From contig NZ_JACXJA010000007.1 of the NCBI RefSeq assembly GCF_014705615.1, positions 248,001 to 312,000 on the forward strand: DNA of 64,000 bases, read 5' to 3'. Both the position numbers and the translations under genes were made by a program. Of this stretch, positions 25,941 through 33,695 are shown in pieces. Positions within the stretch are counted from its first letter, which is position 1; the number at the start of each line of letters is the position of its first letter. This stretch comes from Paenibacillus oceani (GTDB lineage Bacteria > Bacillota > Bacilli > Paenibacillales > NBRC-103111). The notes beneath the pieces were generated by a model, which saw only the letters and a list, made by a program, of their open reading frames with translations, was not told the origin of the DNA and ran no database searches.

Positions 25941-26612
25941 TTAACCGGGACGTTCCGAAGTGGATAACCCGTACAAAATAAACTGGATGGTGTGCTCGAT
26001 CTCCTGCTCGTCCTCCCATTCCAGATGGGGCAGCAGCATATAGCGCATCGCCAAAAATCCGAGGATGGCCGAACCTGTCAATCGCAGCGCGGTCTTGGAC
26101 GGAATCGGGACGATTTGCCCGTTCGCTTGAAACTTTTCGATGATCGGCGTCAATCGTCCGAGCACTTGTCCAGCGACAGCATCGAGAAATTGTTCCTTCA
26201 GCTCGGGATGGAACGGAATCTCCTGGAGCAATATTTTGACGACCGGCAAATGCTTTTTGACGAACTCGATGCGGTTCACGATTACGGCACGCAGAAATTG
26301 TTCGTAGGAAGCATAGTCGGCGTCAAGCACTTTCGTAAAATCGCGAAGCACGAACGGGGCCAGCAGCTTGGTCATCATCGGTGCCACGATGCTTAGCAGC
26401 AGTTCTTTTTTCGTCTTGTAATGCCGGAAGATCGTACCTTCGGCGACAGCCGCTTTTTGGGCGATTTCGCTCGTGGAGGAAGCCGCATACCCTTTCTCGG
26501 CAAATACTTCGATGGCAGCCGATAAGATTCGCAGCTGCTTTTCCGTTTTTTTCTCATCCTCGTCGTAAAACTTCAACTGCTCCTGCAGCCATAACTCCAT
26601 TTGGTCCGACAT
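25941..26612 (-). CDS. TetR-family regulator of the ABC-2 operon
   Basis: 223 residues. N-terminal helix-turn-helix: RILSAAIEVFAEKGYAASSTSEIAQKAAVAEGTIFRHYKTKKELL (about residues 28-72), the standard TetR/AcrR pattern. The C-terminal ligand domain is of the YfiR/Bacillus drug-efflux kind. GGGAGGAGG precedes ATG 26612. It is the third gene of an ATPase-permease-TetR unit on the minus strand, 65 bases after the permease, so it likely represses its own operon through the palindrome at 28453. Confidence 0.92.
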   Translation of the reverse strand: MSDQMELWLQEQLKFYDEDEKKTEKQLRILSAAIEVFAEKGYAASSTSEIAQKAAVAEGTIFRHYKTKKELLLSIVAPMMTKLLAPFVLRDFTKVLDADYASYEQFLRAVIVNRIEFVKKHLPVVKILLQEIPFHPELKEQFLDAVAGQVLGRLTPIIEKFQANGQIVPIPSKTALRLTGSAILGFLAMRYMLLPHLEWEDEQEIEHTIQFILYGLSTSERPG

Positions 26613-26677
26613 AGGGCGCGGGCCTCCTCCCGGTGCGATATAGGGGACAAGTAATTCCTTGCGGATTTCGGGACCAA

Positions 26678-27703
26678 TCAGATCCGCCGGTGTTTTTTCA
26701 GCGCCAGCACGTTCAAGAACATGATCACGGCCGAGAAGGCGAGCAGCACGTAGACGTCAGCCGCAATATCGGACCACCCCTGGCCCCGGACCATAATGTT
26801 CCGCAGCGCATCAGCTCCGTAGGTAAGCGGCATGCACTTGCCCAGCCAGCGCAGCCAGACGGACATCGTGTCCATATTAAACAAACCGGAGAAAAACACT
26901 TGCGGAACGATAACCAGCGGTATAAATTGTATCATCTGAAACTCGTTGCTGGCAAATGCCGACAAAAACGTGCCGAGCGCCAAAGCGGTAACCGCGAGCA
27001 GCAGCGTAACGAGCAGCACGTACCAGAACGAGCCGGCCATCATCATGCCCAGCACGTGGATCGCATACCAGGCGATCAGGGCGGACTGAATCATCGTAAA
27101 CAGGCCGAATCCTAAAATGTAACCGGCCACGATCTCCCAGCGCCGGATCGGAGTGGCGAGCAGCCGTTCCAAAGTCCCGCCCGTCCTTTCGCGCAAAAAC
27201 GATACGCCGGATATAAGGAAGACGAAAAAAAAGACGAAAAACCCGATAAGCACAGGGCCGAAATGATCAAAAGCCGCCATCTCCGCCGATCCGTGCAAAT
27301 AAGTGACGGCAGGCTTGGGAGCGTCCGCTGCCGGATTCAGGTCCTGGAGCACGTTTTGGAGCAGCAGAAGCACCGCTCGGTTGGCCGTCGGGTCGCTGCC
27401 TTCCAGCTTCACGACAGGTGCCGAGCCTTGCAGGGTGACGATGGCATCGATTCGCGCGTCCGCCAAAGCCGTCTCCGCTTCTTCCGGAGTATAGCGGTAG
27501 ATGTCCACGCTGTGCTGCTCCAGTTTCTGAACGAGCGGCTCGGGCAGCCCGCCGACCGAAAGGGCAGGTCGGAACGTATCGCCGTTAAAGACGAGCGACA
27601 TCAAAGTAAGTACGAGCATCGGCGCGACAATCATAAGCGCGAGCGTCCGTTTGTCATGCCAAAACTGGCGCAAAATCCGGATGACCAGTGCGCGGATTCT
27701 CAT
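26678..27703 (-). CDS. ABC-2 type permease (efflux)
   Basis: 341 residues from ATG 27703, overlapping the ATPase stop by four bases. A first helix (LALMIVAPMLVLTLMSLVF), a large extracytoplasmic loop (~40-170), then five helices with FLRERTGGTLERLLATPIRRWEIVAGYI, characteristic of the YhgE/NodJ-like ABC-2 permeases of the LinA/YfiN type. With the coupled ATPase it forms an exporter, most likely of drugs or lipidic compounds, as its TetR partner suggests. Confidence 0.9.
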   Translation of the reverse strand: MRIRALVIRILRQFWHDKRTLALMIVAPMLVLTLMSLVFNGDTFRPALSVGGLPEPLVQKLEQHSVDIYRYTPEEAETALADARIDAIVTLQGSAPVVKLEGSDPTANRAVLLLLQNVLQDLNPAADAPKPAVTYLHGSAEMAAFDHFGPVLIGFFVFFFVFLISGVSFLRERTGGTLERLLATPIRRWEIVAGYILGFGLFTMIQSALIAWYAIHVLGMMMAGSFWYVLLVTLLLAVTALALGTFLSAFASNEFQMIQFIPLVIVPQVFFSGLFNMDTMSVWLRWLGKCMPLTYGADALRNIMVRGQGWSDIAADVYVLLAFSAVIMFLNVLALKKHRRI

Positions 27704-28428
27704 GAGGCGGCACCTCCGAAATGCAAAAATGCTTGTTCCAGCGTAGCGGAACCGGTATCCTTCTTGAGCGCTTCGGGTGTACCTGCGGCGATAAGCGTGC
27801 CGTCGCGAATCATCCCGAGCTGCCCGCACCGTTCGGCTTCGTCCATCACGTGGGTGGTGACGACGATCGTCGTGCCGGAACGGCTTAACTGCTCCAGCTC
27901 GCTCCATATCGATTGGCGCAGGACGGGATCGATGCCGACCGTCGGTTCGTCCAGGATAAGCACTGGCGGCTGGTGGAGCAGCGCGACGGCCAGCGACAGC
28001 CTTCGTTTCATCCCGCCGGAATAACGGGCGACCTGTTGCTTCATATGAGCGCCGAGATTGACCAGTTCCATAACCTCCTGCATGCGGCGCTTTTTATCGG
28101 CTCCGCCGAGACCGTACAAAGCGCAGAAAAATTCGAGATTTTCCTGTGCGGTTAATTCCGCATACAGCGCATCGGATTGACCCATGTACCCGATCTGCTG
28201 CATATGCGACAGTTTGGGCATGCGTTCGCCCAGCACATACACGTCGCCGCTTGTCGCCTCGTCGATTCCGGCGATCATTTTCACAAGCGTCGTTTTGCCG
28301 GAGCCGGATGGTCCCAGCAATCCGAATATGTCCGAGCGGCCCACTTGAAGCGAAATCTCCTTGATCACTTCCTTGCTTCCGAATGTTCGGCAGACCTGAT
28401 CGAGCCGAATACAAGTCGCACTTTGCAT
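27700..28428 (-). CDS. ABC-2 exporter ATPase
   Basis: 242 residues: Walker A GPSGSGKTT, Q-loop MGQSDALYAELT, signature YSGGMKRR, Walker B VLILDEPTVGIDP, H-loop VTTHVMDEAERC. The YSGGMKRR signature is typical of DrrA/CcmA-type drug and polysaccharide exporters. First gene of the operon; a promoter with an overlapping palindrome lies 30-70 bases upstream. Confidence 0.93.
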   Translation of the reverse strand: MQSATCIRLDQVCRTFGSKEVIKEISLQVGRSDIFGLLGPSGSGKTTLVKMIAGIDEATSGDVYVLGERMPKLSHMQQIGYMGQSDALYAELTAQENLEFFCALYGLGGADKKRRMQEVMELVNLGAHMKQQVARYSGGMKRRLSLAVALLHQPPVLILDEPTVGIDPVLRQSIWSELEQLSRSGTTIVVTTHVMDEAERCGQLGMIRDGTLIAAGTPEALKKDTGSATLEQAFLHFGGAAS

Positions 28429-28452
28429 AAATAATCGCCCTCCTCACGAAAG

Positions 28453-28500
28453 TGAGTAATCACTCATTTTTAGTATAAAGCGGACTTCGGCTATTGTAAA
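28453..28500 (-). promoter_or_regulatory. Promoter and TetR-type operator of the ABC-2 operon
   Basis: Minus strand: TTTACA (28495-28500), 17-base spacer, TATACT (28472-28477). Directly downstream is the palindrome TGAGT-AATC-ACTCA (28453-28466), at the transcription start, a usual position for a TetR operator. Confidence 0.7.
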
Positions 28501-28562
28501 TAAAAAAGGCGAGGGGGTGAAAAATGGCTGCGAAATAATTTAAGAATACGCATTCTTTATGA

Positions 28563-28591
28563 TTGAAAAGTAACCGCATACATGATATATT
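28563..28591 (+). promoter_or_regulatory. Candidate promoter of the orphan solute-binding protein
   Basis: TTGAAA (28563-28568), 17-base spacer, TATATT (28586-28591). The gene starts at 28852, so the leader would be about 255 bases. Apart from a palindromic AAATCGATTT near 28600 I see nothing else in 28501-28851. Confidence 0.45.
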
Positions 28592-28851
28592 GAAACCGAG
28601 AAATCGATTTCTATTAAATCGGGGTCAAAAAAAGGAGGTATATGGAAAGTACGGTTTTACTGGATAATCGAGCGTCATAATGCGGATCTTGCTCCGATTA
28701 GGCAGGGCCATCGGGCATCGGGCAAGCAGTGGCAATAGGTAAAACATACGTATAAGTTAATAGCGAATCCGTACAGCTTATAAGCAGGCTCGACACATGG
28801 AAGGATAAGAACGGAACCATTGGGAAGCATCTACTAAAGGGAGGGTTCAGC

Positions 28852-30186
28852 ATGTCTGTTAAACGCGCTTTGGTCGCTTCGACCGTAATGGCTGCGATGC
28901 TGCTTGCAACCGCTTGCGGAGGCGGCGGAAAATCGGCCAGCCAAACAGAGAATGGAGAGAAAGGCCAGCCGTCCGCACCGGATATTACGAAGACGCCTGC
29001 GGAACTTAATTTTTTCACGATGGCCGGAGATACGGATGAAGTATTTAACGAAAGGTTCGGCAATTCGATCCGCAAAAAATTTCCTAATTATAAAATCAAT
29101 TATATCCGCGCCCAAAAAGGGAGCACTTTGCCGGAGCTGCTGGCAGCGGGGACGACGATCGATATTTATTACGATTCGATCGGCAATTTCAGCGAAGGGC
29201 TGCTGGTCAACAGGCTGGAGTACGATCTTTCCGAGCTGATCAAGAAAAATTCGGTCGATCTGAACCGGTTCGAGCCGACGGTCGTCGATGCGATGAAGCA
29301 AATATCCGGCGGCAAAATGTACGGATTGCCTGTGTACATGAACAATCTGGCTTTATTTTATAACAAGGCGGTATTCGATAAGTTCGGGGTGCCGTATCCG
29401 AAGGACGGCATGACGTGGGACGAGACGCTGGAGATCGCCCGCAAGCTGAACCGGACCGACGGCGATAAGCAATATATCGGACTGGCCGTATCGGGCTCGC
29501 ATATGCTCCGGATGAATCAGTTCTCGCTTCCGTATGTCGATATGCAAACCGACAAGCCGACGATCCAAAACGAGAAGTGGAGACGGTTGTACCAGGCGAC
29601 GATAATCGATCCGGCCCAGGATGCCGGTTATAAAGCGAAAATTACCGAATTGAAAAATGCGCTGCCGTATCGCGACGCGCTGACGAAGGACCAGTATCTC
29701 GGCATGTTCGTCTTTTTGTCTCAAATGCCGTTTACCGTGCCGGAGATGAAAACGATGAACTGGGAAATGGTCTCCCTGCCTACCTTCAAGGAGCTTCCGA
29801 ACGTCGGCTCGCAGTCGTATCCTTCGTACTTCACGGTCACTTCGCTGTCCAAATCGAAAGAGGCGGCGATGGAAGTGCTGAAATACCTGATCTCCGACGA
29901 GTATCAGATGGAGATTTCACGCAAAGGAACGATGCCCGTTCTTAAAAACGAAGCCGTCCAGAAAGCGTATGCCCAGGATACGGAGTATAAGGATAAAAAC
30001 TTTGCTTCCGTGTTTTATAACAAATTCGCTCCCATATCGAACAAATCGATCTATGACGTAGCGGTCGAAAAGACGTATACGAAAGATATCGGTCTAATCG
30101 CGAAGGGCGAGATCGATATTAACACGGCATTCCGCAACGCCGAAGAGGCGGCGGTTAAAGCGATCGCCGAGGCGAAGAACAAGTAA
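28852..30186 (+). CDS. Orphan extracellular solute-binding lipoprotein (1)
   Basis: 444 residues with a lipoprotein signal ending in LATAC. The mature part is a family 1-like fold: ELNFFTMAGDTDEVFNERFGNSI, MYGLPVYMNNLALFYNKAVFDKFGVPYPKDGMTWDETLEIARKL, and a C-terminal YLISDEYQMEISRKG. AAAGGGAGGG precedes the start. No permease or ATPase adjoins it. It is paralogous to the protein at 36258-37652: both share the YNK..FDKFGV.YP.D.MTWD block and the DEYQ/DEFQ...SR.G block. It may feed a permease elsewhere or act in sensing. Confidence 0.88.
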   Translation: MSVKRALVASTVMAAMLLATACGGGGKSASQTENGEKGQPSAPDITKTPAELNFFTMAGDTDEVFNERFGNSIRKKFPNYKINYIRAQKGSTLPELLAAGTTIDIYYDSIGNFSEGLLVNRLEYDLSELIKKNSVDLNRFEPTVVDAMKQISGGKMYGLPVYMNNLALFYNKAVFDKFGVPYPKDGMTWDETLEIARKLNRTDGDKQYIGLAVSGSHMLRMNQFSLPYVDMQTDKPTIQNEKWRRLYQATIIDPAQDAGYKAKITELKNALPYRDALTKDQYLGMFVFLSQMPFTVPEMKTMNWEMVSLPTFKELPNVGSQSYPSYFTVTSLSKSKEAAMEVLKYLISDEYQMEISRKGTMPVLKNEAVQKAYAQDTEYKDKNFASVFYNKFAPISNKSIYDVAVEKTYTKDIGLIAKGEIDINTAFRNAEEAAVKAIAEAKNK

Positions 30187-30234
30187 TGCGGCGGTTCGCT
30201 TGGAACGGATGAACGGAGCAATGGATGAACAGAT

Positions 30235-30268
30235 GACGGGACAGCAGGCCGCAGCCTGCTGTCCCGTC
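30235..30268. terminator. Strong hairpin after the orphan binding-protein gene
   Basis: Perfect 15-base arms (GACGGGACAGCAGGC and its complement) around a CGCA loop; no T-run follows, so termination strength is uncertain. Confidence 0.5.
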
Positions 30269-30319
30269 TGCGTGTGCGAAGAGAGAAGGGCGGGTGCAAC
30301 CGAGCCGATTCCCGCTATC

Positions 30320-30341
30320 CGATCCGGGAATTCCCGGATCG
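30320..30341. repeat. 22-base perfect palindrome
   Basis: Centred on GGGAATTCCC and flanked by GATC on each side, seven bases from the end of the convergent serpin gene. It may belong to the terminator region or be a protein site. Confidence 0.5.
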
Positions 30342-30347
30342 ATCCGC

Positions 30348-31586
30348 CTACGGATTCGTAATCGTTCCGAGGAACAGCCAGGAGCCGGTGTGACTGTCCT
30401 CGATGGCGAAGAAAAAGGGACGGTTCACGACCATGTCGACCGGCTTGGAAGGCGGGGCCGAGCCTGCCATCATGGCGCCGGTAGCGGCGGCGGCTTCGGT
30501 GCCTTCTTCGTTTACGTCCAGATACGTCTTGTGCGTAACGCCGCTAATGTAAAGAGGATGAACGTCGGCCATTTTACGGAAATCCGCCCGGCCCGGATCA
30601 AAAGCTAGGGACATGCCGATACCGGTTAGCGCGTCTTTCAGCTGCGCTGTATACTCCACCTTGAACTTGGGGAGACGGAGATCGACCCGGACGGGTTCGA
30701 ACGTCTGCCTGCAGGGGAGACAATCGGACCACAGCTGGCGGTTTAATTCGTCCAGGGAGGACGTCTCCTTCGGCAGGACGAGCAGCATATTCATCCGTCC
30801 GTCGCCGTAGGGAAGCTTGACGGCTTGCCAAGCTTCGTGTTCGGAGTAGGCATAGGTGCGGGTTTGCCGCATCATGGGCACTTTTTTGACGGCACCGTCC
30901 GGCAGCGTGAAGTTATCGTCTTGAGTATCGCCCTTCTTGAACGGGTCCGTCCAGGACGCGTTGAAGTAGACCGCATTCAGCAGCACCGCTGCGCTATCGG
31001 CGGGGAGCCGTTCCTCGAGCAGCTTGCGGATTTTGCCTTCCGTCCGCTTCGACACCCAGCTGTTGATAACGTCCGTCGTCTTCGGGGAGGCGAAATCTGC
31101 AGAGCGGACCTCCGCTTGATAATAATCTTTGACGGTCTGAAGATAAGGCTTATGGAAGACCGTATGTGCAGCGGTCCATACGGAATTCGCGATCGTTAGC
31201 TTGACGCCGCCCCCGGATGCGGTCAGCAGCTCCGTCATCCTGCGGTTCGCCTCGTTTAACTCGTTCTCACTCATTCCGTCCCAGCCTAGCGCAGCCGCGA
31301 TTTCCTTCGCCGTCTCCCCGGAGCTTCCCGTATAGGCCAGAGCAAGCGCGGCCGATACGCTTGCCGGCGAGATTACGACATTTTCCCCTTTTCCGGCATC
31401 GCTCATCTGCTGGTGCAGCTTAAGTCCGAATGAGCGGCTCGCTTCGGCGATTCGCGGATCGATCGCGGCCGCGGCCGCTTTTCGTTCATCCGCCGACCAC
31501 TTCGGTCCGGAAGGCCCGGCGCCTGCACAGGCTGTCAGCAGGAGTAGCAGAGCACCCGCCGCAGCAGTCCTTTGGTTCATCTTCAT
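30348..31586 (-). CDS. Serpin lipoprotein (serine protease inhibitor)
   Basis: 412 residues from ATG 31586, preceded by a G-rich site. A lipoprotein signal with lipobox LLTAC puts the acylated Cys at residue 20, so it is membrane-tethered outside the cell. The rest is a full serpin: NVVISPASVSAALALAYTGSSGETAKEI, the breach/shutter block LNAVYFNASW, and DVNEEGTEAAAATGAMMAG as the hinge of the reactive centre loop, followed by VVNRPFFFAI. The all-Ala hinge predicts an inhibitory serpin. The loop has no Arg, so a trypsin-like target is unlikely; a subtilisin- or elastase-like target is possible. The exact P1 is unclear because the loop seems longer than in alpha-1-antitrypsin. Confidence 0.93.
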   Translation of the reverse strand: MKMNQRTAAAGALLLLLTACAGAGPSGPKWSADERKAAAAAIDPRIAEASRSFGLKLHQQMSDAGKGENVVISPASVSAALALAYTGSSGETAKEIAAALGWDGMSENELNEANRRMTELLTASGGGVKLTIANSVWTAAHTVFHKPYLQTVKDYYQAEVRSADFASPKTTDVINSWVSKRTEGKIRKLLEERLPADSAAVLLNAVYFNASWTDPFKKGDTQDDNFTLPDGAVKKVPMMRQTRTYAYSEHEAWQAVKLPYGDGRMNMLLVLPKETSSLDELNRQLWSDCLPCRQTFEPVRVDLRLPKFKVEYTAQLKDALTGIGMSLAFDPGRADFRKMADVHPLYISGVTHKTYLDVNEEGTEAAAATGAMMAGSAPPSKPVDMVVNRPFFFAIEDSHTGSWLFLGTITNP

Positions 31587-31820
31587 AACCCGTCCCCCCA
31601 AAAAAAATCTCCCCAAAATGTATCTCATCCTAGTCCAGACGAGTTCAAGACGCCGAAGGTTGCGCCTCCGGACGACAATTGTGCCGGACAGCAAGTCCAA
31701 TCAGAGAGGAGCGATTGATTAGAACCGTTTTATCCGGATGCGCTTCCAATTTTGAAACGGTATAATACATAAGCTCCGCAAGAGAAGACCATCTGAATAG
31801 GAGGGGCCGCCGTTAATCGG

Positions 31821-33596
31821 ATGATCCGTTGTTTTCTCCAAGCTGCTTCCATTCTTTATCAGGTAGAGAAGCGGCCGGTAGTCGTACTCGCCGCTGCCAT
31901 GCTGACCATCGTCCCGGTATTGCCGGCTGAGCTATGGCTGATGAAAGAGTTGATAAATCGTATCCAAGGCTGGAACCCCTCCCTAAGTAGTTACCCGATC
32001 CTAACCGCTGCCGCCTGGCTGGCCGCTCTGATGCTGGTGAACAATATCGGGCTGGGCGTACCGATCCCCATGGCGCTAACCCGGATTAACGAGATCGGAG
32101 CGCTGGAGCACCAGCGGCTGGTGCTTGAGAAAACGTCCCGCCTTCCTCTCCAATCCGTAGAAGCTCCTTCCGTCAAAGATATCCGGGAGCGGGCCTTGCT
32201 GGTTTCCCTGCACGAGGTCTACAGTACGGGCCTTCAATGGATACAGCAGCTGATCCAGGCCGCCCTGCTCGTCTCGATCCTGCTCGCCTTCGGGCAATGG
32301 ATTCCTCTTGCTGCCGTAATCGGCGCTACGGTCTTGCTGTCAATCGTTACCGGCAAGTCGGTGCGTTCCCTCGAGAAGCTGTCCCGTAGCCAGACGCCGG
32401 ATCAGAGATTGATGGATCATTATGCGGGGCTGATGACCGGAAAAGAGGCGGCGAAGGAGATCCGGCTGTTCGGTCATGCGCCTGAGCTGGAGAAACGCTG
32501 GCGCGGCCTGTATGAGCGGCAATCCCGGGACAGACGGACCGCCGTCCGCGTCTCCGAATTGCGCAAGCTGGGGCCGGAGCTTCTGCTCGCTCTGCTGTCG
32601 GGACTGCTGCTGGCGTTGCTGGTGCTGCTGCCGGGAGCGCGGACGTTTACCGCAGGAGACTTTGCGGTATTGTTCATGACGATGTCGATGCTGCTCGCGA
32701 AGCTGCCGGACATCGTTCGGACCGGAGGTTCCTTCCAGAAACTATATATGAGGTGGGAAGACTTCCGGACTTATCTGGAGCTGGAGGAGGACGCCTCGGA
32801 GGAAAACGCGGGGAGGGCGGAAGCGTGCGGCAGGAGCGCAGCCGGCGGAGGATTGCGGTTATCCGATGTTTCGTTCCGTTATCCCGGGGTGGACCGCAAA
32901 GCGCTGGATGGAATCCGGATGACGATACCGCCGGGCTGCCGGGCCGCGCTCGTCGGCGAGAACGGCTCCGGCAAATCGACGCTGGTGAAGCTGCTCGCCG
33001 GGTTTTATCAGCCGTCGGAAGGTGGTATCGATTGGGGCGGTTTACCAGCCAGCGGGCTGGAGTTGGACCGGGAGCCGGAGAGAGCGCGGAACGTGAAGCT
33101 GGCCGCCGTCTTTCAAGACTTCTCGCAGCTGCATGTGCGGCTTCGAGAAAATGTCGCGCTCGGTCAACTGGCGGAGCTGCATAACGATCCGGCGATCGAA
33201 GCGGCGCTCCGGTCCGCCGGATACCGAAAAAGCGGACTGGACACGCAGCTTGGCACCGCGTTTGGCGGAATCGAGCCTTCCGGGGGCGAATGGCAAAAAA
33301 TCGCCACAGCCCGGGCGCTGATGCGCGACGCGGATTTCGTCTTTTTCGACGAACCGACGGCCGCGCTTGATCCGCAAGCGGAGCGGGAGGCGTTCGAGCT
33401 GTTTATGAAAGTGACCGAAGGCAAGTCGGCGCTGCTCGTCACCCACCGGCTCGGAGCGGCGAAGCAGGCGGACCTCGTGTTCGTCCTCAGGCAAGGCAAG
33501 CTGGTGGAGCAAGGGACGCACGAGGAGCTGATGCGGATGAACGGCGAGTACAGCCGGATGTACCGGACGCAGGCGTCCTGGTATAGCGGGGATTAG
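31821..33596 (+). CDS. ABC exporter half-transporter (membrane domain fused to ATPase), A
   Basis: 591 residues: an N-terminal six-helix exporter domain (~1-320), then an ATPase with Walker A GENGSGKST (~390), Q-loop VFQDFSQL, signature PSGGEWQ (variant of LSGGQ), Walker B FVFFDEPTAALDP and H-loop LLVTHRL. There is no C39 peptidase domain. All ATPase motifs are present. ATG 31821 is 14 bases from AGGAGGGG, a long gap. It shares with the protein at 40239 the W-containing signature (SGGEWQ/SGGQWQ) and the C-terminal YxxMF/Y-R-xQAxWY, so the two may be partners. Substrate unknown; peptide export is common for this branch. Confidence 0.9.
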   Translation: MIRCFLQAASILYQVEKRPVVVLAAAMLTIVPVLPAELWLMKELINRIQGWNPSLSSYPILTAAAWLAALMLVNNIGLGVPIPMALTRINEIGALEHQRLVLEKTSRLPLQSVEAPSVKDIRERALLVSLHEVYSTGLQWIQQLIQAALLVSILLAFGQWIPLAAVIGATVLLSIVTGKSVRSLEKLSRSQTPDQRLMDHYAGLMTGKEAAKEIRLFGHAPELEKRWRGLYERQSRDRRTAVRVSELRKLGPELLLALLSGLLLALLVLLPGARTFTAGDFAVLFMTMSMLLAKLPDIVRTGGSFQKLYMRWEDFRTYLELEEDASEENAGRAEACGRSAAGGGLRLSDVSFRYPGVDRKALDGIRMTIPPGCRAALVGENGSGKSTLVKLLAGFYQPSEGGIDWGGLPASGLELDREPERARNVKLAAVFQDFSQLHVRLRENVALGQLAELHNDPAIEAALRSAGYRKSGLDTQLGTAFGGIEPSGGEWQKIATARALMRDADFVFFDEPTAALDPQAEREAFELFMKVTEGKSALLVTHRLGAAKQADLVFVLRQGKLVEQGTHEELMRMNGEYSRMYRTQASWYSGD

Positions 33597-33622
33597 GCGG
33601 CAAGAGTATTTGTTCCATAAAG

Positions 33623-33646
33623 AAACTCCGGCCGAAGCCGGAGTTT
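33623..33646. terminator. Bidirectional terminator between convergent genes
   Basis: Perfect arms AAACTCCGGC and GCCGGAGTTT around CGAA. Confidence 0.75.
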
Positions 33647-33695
33647 GCGCCACCTTCTAGAATGATCGTGCGGAGCGACCGTTTCAGCGCACCCG

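Noticed and set aside
28561-28660. Possible riboswitch in the long leader of the orphan binding-protein gene
   Set aside because: Apart from a short AAATCGATTT palindrome there is no conserved riboswitch core that I can recognise.
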